Source of the DNA: Cryomorphaceae bacterium 1068
Lineage (GTDB): Bacteria; Bacteroidota; Bacteroidia; Flavobacteriales_D; Cryomorphaceae
Length of the DNA stretch: 64,000 bases
Direction: 5' to 3'
NCBI GenBank assembly: GCA_027214385.1
Contig: JAPVXR010000016.1
Location: 36,079-100,078 of the forward strand
Program-made: the position numbers and the translations under genes
The notes under the pieces: generated by a model
Told to the model about the DNA's origin: nothing
Databases searched by the model: none
Seen by the model: only the letters and a program-made list of their open reading frames with translations
Shown here: positions 36,572-45,824 of the stretch, in pieces
How the letters are laid out: each line of letters starts with the position of its first letter
Numbering within the stretch: position 1 is the stretch's first letter

Positions 36572-38053
36572 TTATTCTTTTACCACTTTCAACGTTTTAA
36601 CTTCGCCGCCTTGAGCAACCAGTTGAAGAAAATACAAACCGCTGGTTTCAGGCAGTGAATAGGTAAATGAACGAATGGAACCCAAATTTTCTGAATGCAC
36701 GTGTACACCTTGGATAGTGAAAACATGCATCGTTACATTTTCAACCAAGACGTTCAAGTCAATACGGATCTCCCCGTCAGAAGGGTTGGGGTATACGCTT
36801 GCTTGAGCTAATTTAATTTCTGACAGACCTGTCGTTCCCATCTGATATACCCTTACATGCCCCGCATTCGGCGCTGATCCCGCATTGAAAATGGCACCAA
36901 TGGCCAAGCTGTTGCCATCTCCACTCAGGTCTACAGAAAAACCGGATTGATCTCCCTGAGACTCTCCAAGTATGTCTTCTCCTTGCTGGATCCACTCACC
37001 GTTCATGTTTTGAAACACCCGTACTTTTCCACGGTTATTCCCAAAAGACTTTGCGGCTACTACTACCGTAGCTCCGTCATCACTGAGGCTCACACCGCCA
37101 AAGCCACCGACCCGTTCATTGCCCACCGCTCCGGAAATATCTGAACCAACTTGTGTCCATTCATCGGCGGTGTTTTCAAAAACGCGTACAACACCCGAAG
37201 AGGGTAAAATGCCGTTGGCCAAAGGAGCGCCCATAGCTAGAGTTGTTCCATCATTGCTCATTCTAACCGATACTCCGGTCAAGTCTCCCGGACTAAGGCC
37301 CATAATATCTGATCCTACTTGGATCCAATCTCCATCGAATTGAAATACTCGAACATGGCCATTGACTATATTATTTTCTCTGGTGCCTACAGCCAATACT
37401 TGACCATTGCCGCTTAGGCACAGCGAAGCCCCAAAAGGTCCACTCAACGAATTACCATCTATGTCGCTGCCCATTTGAATCCATTCACCACCCAACACTT
37501 CAAAAACGCGTACATGCCCAAAACCATTTCCGTCGGTATCATTTCCTTCTGCTCCAATGGCTACTATCGTTCCATCGTCGTTTAAACTCACTTCAGTGCC
37601 AAATTCGTCCATAGCTGCTTCACCTTCCATGGCGCTGCCTACTTGATTCCAATCACCATCCTGCTCTTCATACACTCGCACTTGGCCCGATAGCGTTCCA
37701 TTCACACCTGCATGGTGGGGCGACGATATGGCCACTCGTGTTCCATCGGCGCTCACGCTTACCGAAGTGCCTGAGCGATCTCCCTCCGATTCTCCATCGA
37801 TGTCTGATCCTATTTGCGTCCATACACCGCTTATGTTTCTGTACACGCGCACATGACCGGCATTGGCACCATTGCCGCCATTGCTCAAAGCACCAATGGC
37901 CACCGTCAGACCGTCTGAACTCATACTTACACTGCTACCCGAGCGGTCTTGCGCAGCTTCCCCATCTATATCGCCACCTATTTGAACCCATTGGGCATTC
38001 GACGAAAAGGAGAGTAAGAGAATGGTGAAAATGATGATAGTTAGTTCTTTCAT
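36572..38053 (-). CDS. Secreted FG-GAP-type repeat protein with T9SS sorting domain
   Basis: 493 residues. Signal peptide ends SNAQW. Seven to eight repeats of about 50 residues follow, each with G..VRVF/Y....W.Q.G..I.G...D..G.S..S..G...A.GA (for example WTQIGSDIDGESEGDRSGTSVSVSADGTRVAISSP), the integrin-like beta-propeller pattern. The last 70 residues (VYPNPSDGEIRIDL to LKVVKE) are a type A T9SS sorting domain. Probably an exported surface or extracellular propeller with unknown ligand. It converges on the cyclase gene with 24 nt between stops. Confidence 0.85.
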   Translation of the reverse strand: MKELTIIIFTILLLSFSSNAQWVQIGGDIDGEAAQDRSGSSVSMSSDGLTVAIGALSNGGNGANAGHVRVYRNISGVWTQIGSDIDGESEGDRSGTSVSVSADGTRVAISSPHHAGVNGTLSGQVRVYEEQDGDWNQVGSAMEGEAAMDEFGTEVSLNDDGTIVAIGAEGNDTDGNGFGHVRVFEVLGGEWIQMGSDIDGNSLSGPFGASLCLSGNGQVLAVGTRENNIVNGHVRVFQFDGDWIQVGSDIMGLSPGDLTGVSVRMSNDGTTLAMGAPLANGILPSSGVVRVFENTADEWTQVGSDISGAVGNERVGGFGGVSLSDDGATVVVAAKSFGNNRGKVRVFQNMNGEWIQQGEDILGESQGDQSGFSVDLSGDGNSLAIGAIFNAGSAPNAGHVRVYQMGTTGLSEIKLAQASVYPNPSDGEIRIDLNVLVENVTMHVFTIQGVHVHSENLGSIRSFTYSLPETSGLYFLQLVAQGGEVKTLKVVKE

Positions 38054-38286
38054 GTCAATGTGTTTTGGTTAGTATCCACATCCTAAACCATTGGTTCAAA
38101 ATGCGATTCAGGCAAAAGCAGTCATACACCTCGATCTGAAGACAAGGTAAGAATAGTACTGACATCGACTTATCGGAAGTGCCTTATTGATGAGAAGGGC
38201 AGATATGCTTATGTTGTGCTCGTTTGTTGCAGCCAGCGAGTCTATGATCAAAATTTTTAAACGACAGCGACCAAATAAGATGAAAG

Positions 38287-39012
38287 ATGATTCGATTCTT
38301 TAGAAGTATCCGACAGCGGCTTTTAGCTAAAAACAGATTCACACAATATGTGGTCTACGCCATTGGCGAAATTGCCTTGGTTATGATCGGGATCCTGCTG
38401 GCATTACAGGTCAATAACTGGAATGAAGAGCGCAAGCAGCAAGAATCCCTCAAGGCTATATACCTTATTACTAAGGAAGATTTAAGGAATGACATCGTAG
38501 AAATTGACTCTTTCCTTAAAGATTATGAAGAGAAAAGAAAACCCGCCTTTGAAGCCGTACTGAATACAAAACTCACCAAAGAAGACTGGTCGAATAACCC
38601 AACTTATAAAACCGTTCTATTTGGGTTTAAGGATTTCGCCATCAACCAGCGCGGGTTTGAATTACTTAAGAGTCAATCCAACCAAACGGTAGAGCAAAAC
38701 CTCGATTCAGAGATCATCTTATTCTACAACCGACACAACATAGAGATAGAGGTGGGAGTGAAGGAATTGGGTGACGAATTCTCGCATAATTTGAAGAAGC
38801 TCAAAAAATACGATTGGTTTTCATCCTACCAACTACATGGAGAAATGGATGGTGCAATCGATTATATCATGAATGATCCCATTGCAAAAAATGATATCAC
38901 TCTGTATTATCTCATCTATGCTATCTACGTGGAAGAATTGAGAGACTTTAAAACAAATGGAGAAGAATTGATCCGAAAGATTGATGATCATATTTCTGCA
39001 GATAAGAAATAG
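38287..39012 (+). CDS. DUF6090 membrane-anchored protein
   Basis: 241 residues, same layout as the protein at 29344: MIRFFRSIRQRLLAKNRFTQ, membrane helix YVVYAIGEIALVMIGILLAL, then QVNNWNEERKQQ and a helical domain with more charged residues. Function unknown. Single gene here, no tandem remnant seen. Confidence 0.85.
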   Translation: MIRFFRSIRQRLLAKNRFTQYVVYAIGEIALVMIGILLALQVNNWNEERKQQESLKAIYLITKEDLRNDIVEIDSFLKDYEEKRKPAFEAVLNTKLTKEDWSNNPTYKTVLFGFKDFAINQRGFELLKSQSNQTVEQNLDSEIILFYNRHNIEIEVGVKELGDEFSHNLKKLKKYDWFSSYQLHGEMDGAIDYIMNDPIAKNDITLYYLIYAIYVEELRDFKTNGEELIRKIDDHISADKK

Positions 39013-39122
39013 CAAAAGGCGGGTGTAAGATGGTTTAAGCAGGTTTCCTGCATTTCAAGTTCAACCATTCGACTATCTTGCCACCTCATAATCCGTGCAT
39101 TCAACTGCTCTAACCAAAATCA

Positions 39123-40490
39123 ATGCCCAAAACAAAGGATCATTTAATAAGAGAAATTGGCTTTGTAGGGCTCAGCTCCAATATTATCAATACGATAATC
39201 GGATCGGGCATTTTTGTCTTGCCGGCTATTGTCGCAGCAACTTTGGGTGCCGCCAGTATTTTGGCTTATGTGCTTTGTATTATTCTGATCACGCTGCTGA
39301 TGCTGTGTATTGCCGAGGTGGGGAGCAAAATAATTGATACAGGAGGACCATACATCTACATTGAAAAAACCTTTGGGAAATTTGCCGGGTTCTTGACGCT
39401 TTGGTTGATCCTGCTGTCTACCATATCGGCGGTTGGTGCTATTGCCAATGCCATTGTGAATGTGATTTTCACCTTATTTCCCATTGTTGAGGGTGAGTTT
39501 GTACGGATCTTACTATTCGCTATCATGTTCGGAGGATTGGGGTACCTCAATGTCATAGGACTCAAGAAGGGAGTCGCATTTGTCAAAACAATCACAATTC
39601 TCAAAATCGTTCCCCTGCTTTTAATTCTACTCATCGGCTTTAAGGATGTTGATTTGACCAACTTGGTTTGGGATTCAGTCCCTTCCTTTGAGCAAATGGG
39701 CAGTGCATCGCTTGTTTTGTATTTCGCTTTTACCGGCGCAGGTTCTGCGCTTTCCGTGAGTGGAGAGGTCCGCAAACCACAGAGAACCATTCCTCGAGCT
39801 ATACTCTTTAGCATATTTATAGTCGGAGTCATCTATGTCTTGATTCAAACCGTGGCGCAAGGTGTTCTGGGAGATTCACTGCCCTCATTTACTGAAAACC
39901 CTTTGGGCGAGGTTGCTGAACGTATTTTCGGCCCCATCGGGCTCACCTTAATCATCATGGGTGCGGGTGTTTCTATGTTTGGAAGCTTAAGTAGCAATAT
40001 CTTGAGTATCCCCAGAGTTTTATTCGCCGCCTCGACTGACGATGTCATCCCGATCAAAATACTGTCCAGAGTTCACCGCAAATACGCCACTCCGTATATA
40101 GCTATTATCACATTTGCAGGTTTGGGGTTCCTTTTTGCCTCGGTTGGTGGATTTCAGGAATTGGCCATCGTTTCCAGTGCTGCTGCGCTAGTTATTTCTT
40201 TAGCTACTTGTGCAGCCGTCATCAAATTGAGAAGAAGCAAGATGTATGAAACCAATGGAGAAACGTTTAAAATTCCCGGTGGTTATACGGTACCTATTCT
40301 AGCCATTGCAGCAGTACTTTGGTTCCTCTCCAATCTATCTGCCAATAAGCTTTTGGGGTTTGGATTGTTAATTGCCATCTTGACCGTCATATACTTCTTG
40401 ATCAATTTAAAAACGGTCAAGAGCCTATTGGAGAAGGATTCAGGAATTGAAAATGCACATACTAAAGATGGTGATAGTAATGAAAACTGA
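39123..40490 (+). CDS. APC-superfamily amino-acid permease
   Basis: 455 residues and about 12 membrane helices. The family start REIGFVGLSSNIINTIIGSGIFVLP contains the GSGIF substrate-binding bend of helix 1. GGPYIYIEKTFGKFAGFLTLW forms helix 3, and FTGAGSALSVSGEVRKPQRTIPRAI the helix 6 region. Expected to move an amino acid across the inner membrane with H+ or by exchange; the substrate cannot be assigned. The neighbouring Ntn hydrolase is convergent and not clearly linked. Confidence 0.9.
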   Translation: MPKTKDHLIREIGFVGLSSNIINTIIGSGIFVLPAIVAATLGAASILAYVLCIILITLLMLCIAEVGSKIIDTGGPYIYIEKTFGKFAGFLTLWLILLSTISAVGAIANAIVNVIFTLFPIVEGEFVRILLFAIMFGGLGYLNVIGLKKGVAFVKTITILKIVPLLLILLIGFKDVDLTNLVWDSVPSFEQMGSASLVLYFAFTGAGSALSVSGEVRKPQRTIPRAILFSIFIVGVIYVLIQTVAQGVLGDSLPSFTENPLGEVAERIFGPIGLTLIIMGAGVSMFGSLSSNILSIPRVLFAASTDDVIPIKILSRVHRKYATPYIAIITFAGLGFLFASVGGFQELAIVSSAAALVISLATCAAVIKLRRSKMYETNGETFKIPGGYTVPILAIAAVLWFLSNLSANKLLGFGLLIAILTVIYFLINLKTVKSLLEKDSGIENAHTKDGDSNEN

Positions 40491-40500
40491 TAATAGATCT

Positions 40501-41751
40501 TTACTTCTTCGTCGCAACCCTTTTCCAAATCTCGGGACGCGTCTTTTGCTTATACGTTCCATCTCCTGCCGAGACCTCTTCCATCTGAGATAGCAGTTCT
40601 TTAATGCGTGATGAGAGTCCTTTCAGAGATTTACCGTTGGCGCTTTCGAAAAAAGCACTGGTAACTGCGTGTTCGTGACTGGTCCACGTGCGGCCATACT
40701 CTTGCCAATAGGCTTCCACTGCACCGTTGTAGTCTTCCTGGAGTTGTGCGGCAGGAATGGCATCAGTTGTGGTAATGTCAATGCGCTCGCTGTAGCTGAT
40801 CGATGTTACGCTCTCCTGAAAGCGCTTAAACGTTTGACGTAGCTTAATGCCCGGCCAGAGTAGTTCCAGTGCCCCTTCTTTAGGACGGTACACGGCCGTA
40901 TAGATAGTGCCAAAACCCTTGCTGTACTTTCGGTTGAAGAGGGGTGCTTTTAGAAATTCCATGGCGATTTGCTCGGCGGTGCGATCGCCTTGTGCCAACA
41001 TATCGTGGAGGTAGAGCTCGCGTTCAATGGTTTTGGTAAAGTCAGCATGCTCTGGCCAATCTACCACTCCCTGATGGTTGGTAGAGGCGCTGAGGTCGGT
41101 AATGGTCGGTGGGCAATCGGGAGCTACTTGCACCAAGCGATGCTGTCCCGACCGGTTCATGAGCATAATGTTGTAACTCATGTGCGAAGGAATGCGGTGG
41201 AGCACCTCCACAGCCTTGTCGAGGGTCGTGCAAAACTCCAAGATGTAGCGCAGGATAAACGGAATTCCGAATCCATCGGCTACTACTTTTCGTCCGCCAA
41301 AAGTGAGGGAAACCACCAGTCCGCTGTCATTCATTCCATCTACCACACCTGTCAGGCAATCACCCATGGCGATTACTTCACGATGATTCCAGTGGGAATG
41401 CAACAAGGTTCCTTCGCTTAAGTTGGGATCAAAATCGTAGTTGCGCACGAGCTGTGCTTCTTTTTCGCTTACAATTTGCGCACAACCGCTCATATAGGGC
41501 GGAGGACGATAGCCCGTGAGAAAACGATGCGCCACGGGATCAGGTCCCGCCAATTTGCACAGCTTCAAATAGGTCGGGTAGAACTCGGGCATGTACTTCC
41601 TCAGTTGGGTCTGACACGTTTTCAGATCAGGGCTGTCTTCACCTTCTTTCGATAGGAACCATGCTTTGTAGGCAGGCCAGTGCGCCTGAAAGAGTTTTTG
41701 CCATTTCTTTCCGGGATGCTTCTCAGATATGGAATGAAGATCGAGGTTCAT
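40501..41751 (-). CDS. C45-type Ntn hydrolase / acyltransferase-like protein
   Basis: 416 residues. YMSGCAQIVSEKEAQLVRNYDFDP holds the probable nucleophile Cys at about residue 90 and the conserved Asn-Tyr-Asp stretch of peptidase C45 (acyl-CoA:6-aminopenicillanate acyltransferase-like). GDCLTGVVDGMNDSGLVVSLTFGGRK follows as in the family. If active, autoprocessing before Cys90 would release an N-terminal pro-segment of about 89 residues. The natural substrate of bacterial members is an unknown amide. No signal peptide. Confidence 0.8.
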   Translation of the reverse strand: MNLDLHSISEKHPGKKWQKLFQAHWPAYKAWFLSKEGEDSPDLKTCQTQLRKYMPEFYPTYLKLCKLAGPDPVAHRFLTGYRPPPYMSGCAQIVSEKEAQLVRNYDFDPNLSEGTLLHSHWNHREVIAMGDCLTGVVDGMNDSGLVVSLTFGGRKVVADGFGIPFILRYILEFCTTLDKAVEVLHRIPSHMSYNIMLMNRSGQHRLVQVAPDCPPTITDLSASTNHQGVVDWPEHADFTKTIERELYLHDMLAQGDRTAEQIAMEFLKAPLFNRKYSKGFGTIYTAVYRPKEGALELLWPGIKLRQTFKRFQESVTSISYSERIDITTTDAIPAAQLQEDYNGAVEAYWQEYGRTWTSHEHAVTSAFFESANGKSLKGLSSRIKELLSQMEEVSAGDGTYKQKTRPEIWKRVATKK

Positions 41752-41994
41752 CGAATAACTGCGGTCTCTTTAAGATGTGGCGGCAAAAATACGCATTGTC
41801 CGATGAGTAGTTGGGAAAGTGGCTAGATGAGGCTCGATGTTACCGCTGAGAACGCTAAGGATGCGAAGAACGCTCCTCAATCGCGACTGCGATTCTCTGT
41901 GTACTCTTCAAATAACACCCTGCTTTTTACTTTTCTATGCGGACTCTGTGTAATTCTATATTGACCACCTGAGCCTAACAAACAACTGAAGGAC

Positions 41995-43350
41995 TTACTT
42001 GAGGTAAACGGTCTTGCGGTTCACAAACTCCATCATCCCGTCTTTTGACAACTCCCTGCCGTAGCCAGAGATCTTCGTTCCACCGAATGGAAGTCGCGGA
42101 TCGCTCTTCACCAATTCATTGATGAAGTAGGCGCCATCACTTACACGGTGCGCCATGGAGAGTGCCTTGTCCACATCTTTGGTGCAAACAGTTACGCCCA
42201 GTCCAAAGCGCGACTGTTCAGATAGTTCAAACGCATGATCGATGTCTTTCGCCTTGATCATTGCCGCGAGTGGCCCAAAGGTCTCTTCGTTAAAAGCGGG
42301 CATATCGGGAGTAACATTGCCCAAAACAGTCGGTTCGTGAAAGGCTTCGGTCTGCTTGCCGCCAATGATGAGTTCGGCACCTGCTTTAATGGATTTCTGA
42401 ACTTGTTCCTGCAGTTGATCGGCCAGGTCTTTTCGCGCCAGTGGGCCCACTTGGGTGCCTTCTTCCATAGGATCACCCGCCGACATTTCTTTGATTCCCG
42501 CCACGAATTTCTCTACGAACTCATCGTAGATGCTTTCTACCAAGATAAAGCGCTTTGCCGCGATACAACTTTGTCCGCAGTTGAGCATTCTGGCCGTAAG
42601 CGCTGTTTTGACCGTCGCATCGATATCGGCATCTTCCCAGACTATAAAGGCATTGCTTCCACCCAACTCGAGAAGTGACTTCTTAAGGTATTTTCCTGCC
42701 AAACTCGCCACTGCCGATCCTGCTCGCTCGCTTCCTGTTAGGGTAATGGCTTTCACGGCATCGTGCTTGATGATGTCTTCAGTCACGTCGTGGTGGACGA
42801 TCAGGTTTTGAAAAACTCCTTCAGGGAATCCCGCTTTCGTGAAAACGCCTTCGATCATTTCAGCACAACCGAAAACATTGGCCGCGTGCTTGAGCAAACC
42901 AACGTTGCCAGCCATTAGGGTAGGGGCGGCAAAACGAAAGACTTGCCAGAAAGGGAAGTTCCAGGGCATCACGGCAAATACGGCTCCGATGGGATCGTGG
43001 CGCACGAAGCTTTTCTGCGCTTCGGTTTCAATTATTTCCTCCGCGAGGAATTCTGCAGCTTTATCGGCGTAGAATTCGCACACCCAAGCACATTTCTCGA
43101 CTTCAGATTTGGCTTCTTTGACGGGCTTTCCCATCTCGAGGCTAATCATTTTAGCGTAGTTATCCACCCCATCGCGCAATACCTTTGCTGCGTTCATCAT
43201 CAGGCTTCGACGCTCCTCCAACGGAACCTTTCTCCAATTGATGAAAGCCTTATCCGCGCCGTCCAATTTATCGTTGAGTTGTCCTTCGGTCAGAGCCTCA
43301 TAGTTTCCTACTTCTTTGCCGTTGTATGGGTTGATGCTTCTGAATGTCAT
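41995..43350 (-). CDS. NAD(P)-dependent succinate-semialdehyde-type aldehyde dehydrogenase
   Basis: 451 residues. Cofactor and catalytic motifs are in order: PWNFPFWQVFRFAAPTLMAGN, ITLTGSERAGSAVA, LLELGGSNAF (general-base Glu), LNCGQSCIAAKR (nucleophile Cys), FNEETFGPLA, and PFGGTKISGYGRELSKDGMMEFVN. The GYGREL end is typical of succinate-semialdehyde dehydrogenases of the GabD/Sad group. It probably oxidises a short-chain semialdehyde to the acid. Substrate unproven. Confidence 0.92.
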   Translation of the reverse strand: MTFRSINPYNGKEVGNYEALTEGQLNDKLDGADKAFINWRKVPLEERRSLMMNAAKVLRDGVDNYAKMISLEMGKPVKEAKSEVEKCAWVCEFYADKAAEFLAEEIIETEAQKSFVRHDPIGAVFAVMPWNFPFWQVFRFAAPTLMAGNVGLLKHAANVFGCAEMIEGVFTKAGFPEGVFQNLIVHHDVTEDIIKHDAVKAITLTGSERAGSAVASLAGKYLKKSLLELGGSNAFIVWEDADIDATVKTALTARMLNCGQSCIAAKRFILVESIYDEFVEKFVAGIKEMSAGDPMEEGTQVGPLARKDLADQLQEQVQKSIKAGAELIIGGKQTEAFHEPTVLGNVTPDMPAFNEETFGPLAAMIKAKDIDHAFELSEQSRFGLGVTVCTKDVDKALSMAHRVSDGAYFINELVKSDPRLPFGGTKISGYGRELSKDGMMEFVNRKTVYLK

Positions 43351-43705
43351 TTTGAAAAATGTATTAAGTACTATGTATTAAGATGTGACGTGTTAATAAT
43401 GGTTTGTCACTTCGAGTGATTTAGCTGAGGTACAAAGCTAAATTGTATCGAGAAGCTTTTGAAGGTCAATACTGCCTTAAGGTGTTCTCGATAAAATTTT
43501 CTACTGCGTCAAAAATCACTCGAACTGACAGACCTTGCCCGTTCGAGTGATTACTCAAACGGTAGGAGAAGTAATGATACCTGGTCAGCCTAAGGACGAT
43601 TGAGAACACCTGTATGTTCTGAACAGTTGGTGGCAGCGGGGACAAAAAAAACCGATGAGGGATTTCATCGGTTCATTTGAGTTTAAGGGGGGTGATCGTA
43701 AACTG
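43351..43705. repeat. Gene-free stretch with REP-like inverted repeats
   Basis: No gene seen. 43406-43422 (GTCACTTCGAGTGATTT) faces 43513-43529 (AAATCACTCGAACTGAC), 16 of 17 complementary. A further half copy (GTTCGAGTGATT) is at 43541-43552. This resembles REP-like palindromes of Flavobacteria. The right part holds the terminator of the next gene. Confidence 0.6.
43643..43673 (-). terminator. Terminator for the FnIII protein gene
   Basis: AACCGATGA, 6-nt loop, TCATCGGTT. The A-run 43644-43651 gives a U-tract on the minus strand. It follows the stop at 43706. Confidence 0.9.
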
Positions 43706-44326
43706 CTAGGCGGCCATAATCAATGCGGGGTCGCTGAATGGACTTTCATGTCTGCGTCCGTATGCTTTGACTCTGAACCAATAATAAGTGCCTGGTGTAA
43801 GGTTTCCAATGTTGATTTTGCTTTTAGAAGTTATACCAACCGTTGCCCACTCTGAGTTTTGGTCATTGGGGTCAGTTGTGGTCATTTCTACATGATTGCT
43901 AACTGAATTAACCACGGGTTTCCACTTTAGCTTGACCATTCCTCCGTAATCCGTTCTCTTTGCCATCAGTGATTCGGGCCTTTGAAGAGGTGCGGTTTCG
44001 TTGGCCTCTTTGCGTATGTCAAATCCCGAGGTTAGGATAACATTGGCATCGCCTTCTGCCATGAAGGATACATAAAGCGAGAGTTTACGCAGCATATTTT
44101 TCAATTCATCGGTTACTGTATTCCGATTGGCGATTGCAATGCGGTCACCGTCGCTACTTTTAATGTCCAATGCTTCTAGCTTTTCTCGTTTTACAGCTAT
44201 TTCGGCCAAGGTAGGTGAGGGATCGGGAAAGTGTGCGTTGCCATTCATACTCGATTCTACCGATAGGCAGTAGAAAATTAAATCAGAAGTATTGAGTTTG
44301 GCAATGCCTAGTTTAAGTTTGGCCAT
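43706..44326 (-). CDS. Protein with C-terminal fibronectin type III domain
   Basis: 206 residues, no signal peptide. The N-terminal half is helical (MAKLKLGIAKLNTSDLIFYC, TDELKNMLRKLSLYVSFMAEG). The C-terminal half is a fibronectin type III fold (KLKWKPVVNSVSNHVEMTTT, INIGNLTPGTYYWFRVKAYG, SPFSDP). No enzyme motif. Related proteins in Bacteroidetes are uncharacterised. It borders the repeat-rich region that precedes the recombinase. Confidence 0.72.
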   Translation of the reverse strand: MAKLKLGIAKLNTSDLIFYCLSVESSMNGNAHFPDPSPTLAEIAVKREKLEALDIKSSDGDRIAIANRNTVTDELKNMLRKLSLYVSFMAEGDANVILTSGFDIRKEANETAPLQRPESLMAKRTDYGGMVKLKWKPVVNSVSNHVEMTTTDPNDQNSEWATVGITSKSKINIGNLTPGTYYWFRVKAYGRRHESPFSDPALIMAA

Positions 44327-45118
44327 GATTCCGTTGTGTAATTCGGTTTCTTTGATTGAGTCTTACGCAATCGAGCATTTTTTTGTTACGTTTTTGCCAA
44401 ATTCTTTTTGGAAAAGGGGAGGAGCATAGAAGAAAAGAGGGATTCCCTATTGGAAAAGGCGGCTTGTCCACAGGAATTGACCAAGAGTCAATAATCAATT
44501 GAGAATACCTTGAAGGAAAAGGCTAATAGTCTTTGGGGTATTTTCATTTTCCTATTGGAAAAAGGAATTTTCCTTTTAGGAAAGGGGAAAAGGGTAAAGG
44601 GAAAAGAGAGGAGTTAAAAGGGAATGGAGGTTTTTTTGCTGTATTGATTCTAAGTTGTTGCCATACCCAGGCGATACAATCGCGCGGCAAGGGTTGAGGA
44701 GGATCAATACTTTGTTCTTAGAGCATTCTTTTTAGAAGGTTAAATTGGGGCAATCCGTATAGAGGTGTCAAATCGACTTTATGGCAACATTGTTTTTTTA
44801 ATCCCTTTTTTCAGCGATAAAAAAGGGAGAAAAAATCTTGAGAAAGATAAGGCGTTTTTGTGCCCTTTGCGCAAGCTACCCCTTCTGCAAAACCGATGTT
44901 AGCGACGGCGGGTAAAAAATGAGAACGGCTTTGTTTATTGAAATAAAACGCTGCTTTATAAATTGCTTTACCACCCTCTTGCATCTAACGCTGGATCATT
45001 CTCCGTCACTCCTCCGGAGTGATTGGGCGTAGGACGGGATTAAAGAAGTGGCCTTAATGGGTGGAGGTTTTATTGTGTTTGGAATAACCCACCATATGGC
45101 ATATTTGCTCGTAATGAC
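44327..45118. other. Gene-free, purine-rich and repeat-rich region
   Basis: About 790 bases with no supported gene. Contents: GGAAAAGG-type purine tracts (44400-44620) with a repeated CCTATTGGAAAA (44446 and 44551); a 10-bp inverted repeat TGTTGCCATA (44656-44665) and TATGGCAACA (44780-44789); the left copy of a 25-bp repeat at 44671; and a hairpin TCACTCC-TCC-GGAGTGA at 45006-45022. A GTTAG...CTAAC pair at about 44899 and 44987 does not fit the cassette-site orientation. Confidence 0.6.
44671..44695. repeat. 25-bp direct repeat, left copy
   Basis: Begins GCGATACAATC and ends GGCAAGGGTT. Matches 45350-45374 at 24 of 25 positions (G/C difference near the middle). Flanking bases do not match. 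It sits inside the inverted repeat 44656/44789. Confidence 0.85.
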
Positions 45119-45358
45119 CTAAGTACTTTCTTTCATATAGTCTTGCCATTGGACCAATACGTATTTTGTGCGGTTGTTTTCGGTGCGGGTGAGGTATCCG
45201 TATTCGTAGCAGAAAAGGTACACGTCGCCTTTTGTGTTTTTCCAGTAGTGTGTAAAGTATTTCGGGTCAAAACCCTCTTTGATCAAGGTTTCTTTTCGGA
45301 TGGTGGCTTTTCCTGCTTGGTTGTAGTGCTTGAGCAGCTTTCCAGCCACGCGATACAA
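45119..45358 (-). CDS. Small unknown protein near the recombinase
   Basis: 79 residues from a TTG start at 45358 (a GTG at 45349 is the alternative; a stop lies just upstream at 45374-45376). YRVAGKLLKHYNQAGKATIRKETLIKEGFDPKYF, YWKNTKGDVYLFCYEYGYLTR and VLVQWQDYMKEST look like a real, basic, compact protein. No family recognised. The start region overlaps the right copy of the 25-bp repeat, so the true 5' end may be lost or rearranged. It lies 78 nt downstream of the zinc-ribbon gene in the same direction. Confidence 0.5.
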   Translation of the reverse strand: MYRVAGKLLKHYNQAGKATIRKETLIKEGFDPKYFTHYWKNTKGDVYLFCYEYGYLTRTENNRTKYVLVQWQDYMKEST

Positions 45359-45374
45359 TCCCGCGGCAAGGGTT
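45350..45374. repeat. 25-bp direct repeat, right copy
   Basis: Second copy of the element at 44671, 654 bp apart edge to edge. Read on the minus strand in the frame of the adjacent gene both copies can encode TLAA(R/G)LYR, so they could be fragments of a duplicated gene start rather than a recombination site. Confidence 0.85.
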
Positions 45375-45436
45375 TAAATAGTAGCTATCACGGTTTTGGG
45401 GAGAAGACCCTGCTTACCTGCGTAATCGATTGCATT

Positions 45437-45790
45437 TTACCGTTTTCGGATGATCAATATTTCATCGTCAGAGAACTCCATCCAAGCCAAATTATAGATG
45501 TAGTAAAATGTTTTGCCACGGGAATTGACATGTAAGTGGGTGTGGTACATAAATCGAAACTTTTTGGTTTCCAAAGCATTTCGGTAGACCTTGATTTGCG
45601 ATTTGTTCTTGCCCAAGAGTTCCAGTAGGATTCCATGGTTTCTTTTGAGGTATCCGTTTATTTCAATGGCGGCTTTTTTGGAGGCGTAGCGTAGTTTGGA
45701 GTGATAGACGTTTTTACAAGCCTGCGAGCAGAAAATCTTGTCGGTTCTTCCGACGATGGGTTCGTGACAAATCTTGCACTTTCTTCTCAT
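45437..45790 (-). CDS. Zinc-ribbon protein divergent from the recombinase
   Basis: 117 residues. The N-terminal zinc finger CKICHEPIVGRTDKIFCSQACKNVYHS has C-x2-C ... C-x3-C spacing, followed by a basic helical part (RYASKKAAIEINGYLKRNHGILLELLGKN) and a strand-rich end (FMYHTHLHVNSRGKTFYYIYNLAWMEF). Probably a DNA-binding protein. It lies divergent from the tyrosine recombinase and shares the iteron-rich regulatory region, so control of the recombinase is possible. Confidence 0.7.
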   Translation of the reverse strand: MRRKCKICHEPIVGRTDKIFCSQACKNVYHSKLRYASKKAAIEINGYLKRNHGILLELLGKNKSQIKVYRNALETKKFRFMYHTHLHVNSRGKTFYYIYNLAWMEFSDDEILIIRKR

Positions 45791-45810
45791 CTACTCATTT
45801 GCTGTACAGT

Positions 45811-45818
45811 CAAATATA
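45811..45818 (-). promoter_or_regulatory. Bacteroidetes -7 box for the zinc-ribbon gene
   Basis: TATATTTG on the minus strand, an exact TAnnTTTG, 21 nt before the ATG at 45790. It abuts the iterons. Confidence 0.55.
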
Positions 45819-45824
45819 GCTTAT

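Noticed and set aside
44885..45000. GTTAGCG ... CTAACGC pair that looks like another cassette site
   Set aside because: The orientation is GTT...AAC, the reverse of the AAC...GTT sites of the array, and the arms do not pair well.
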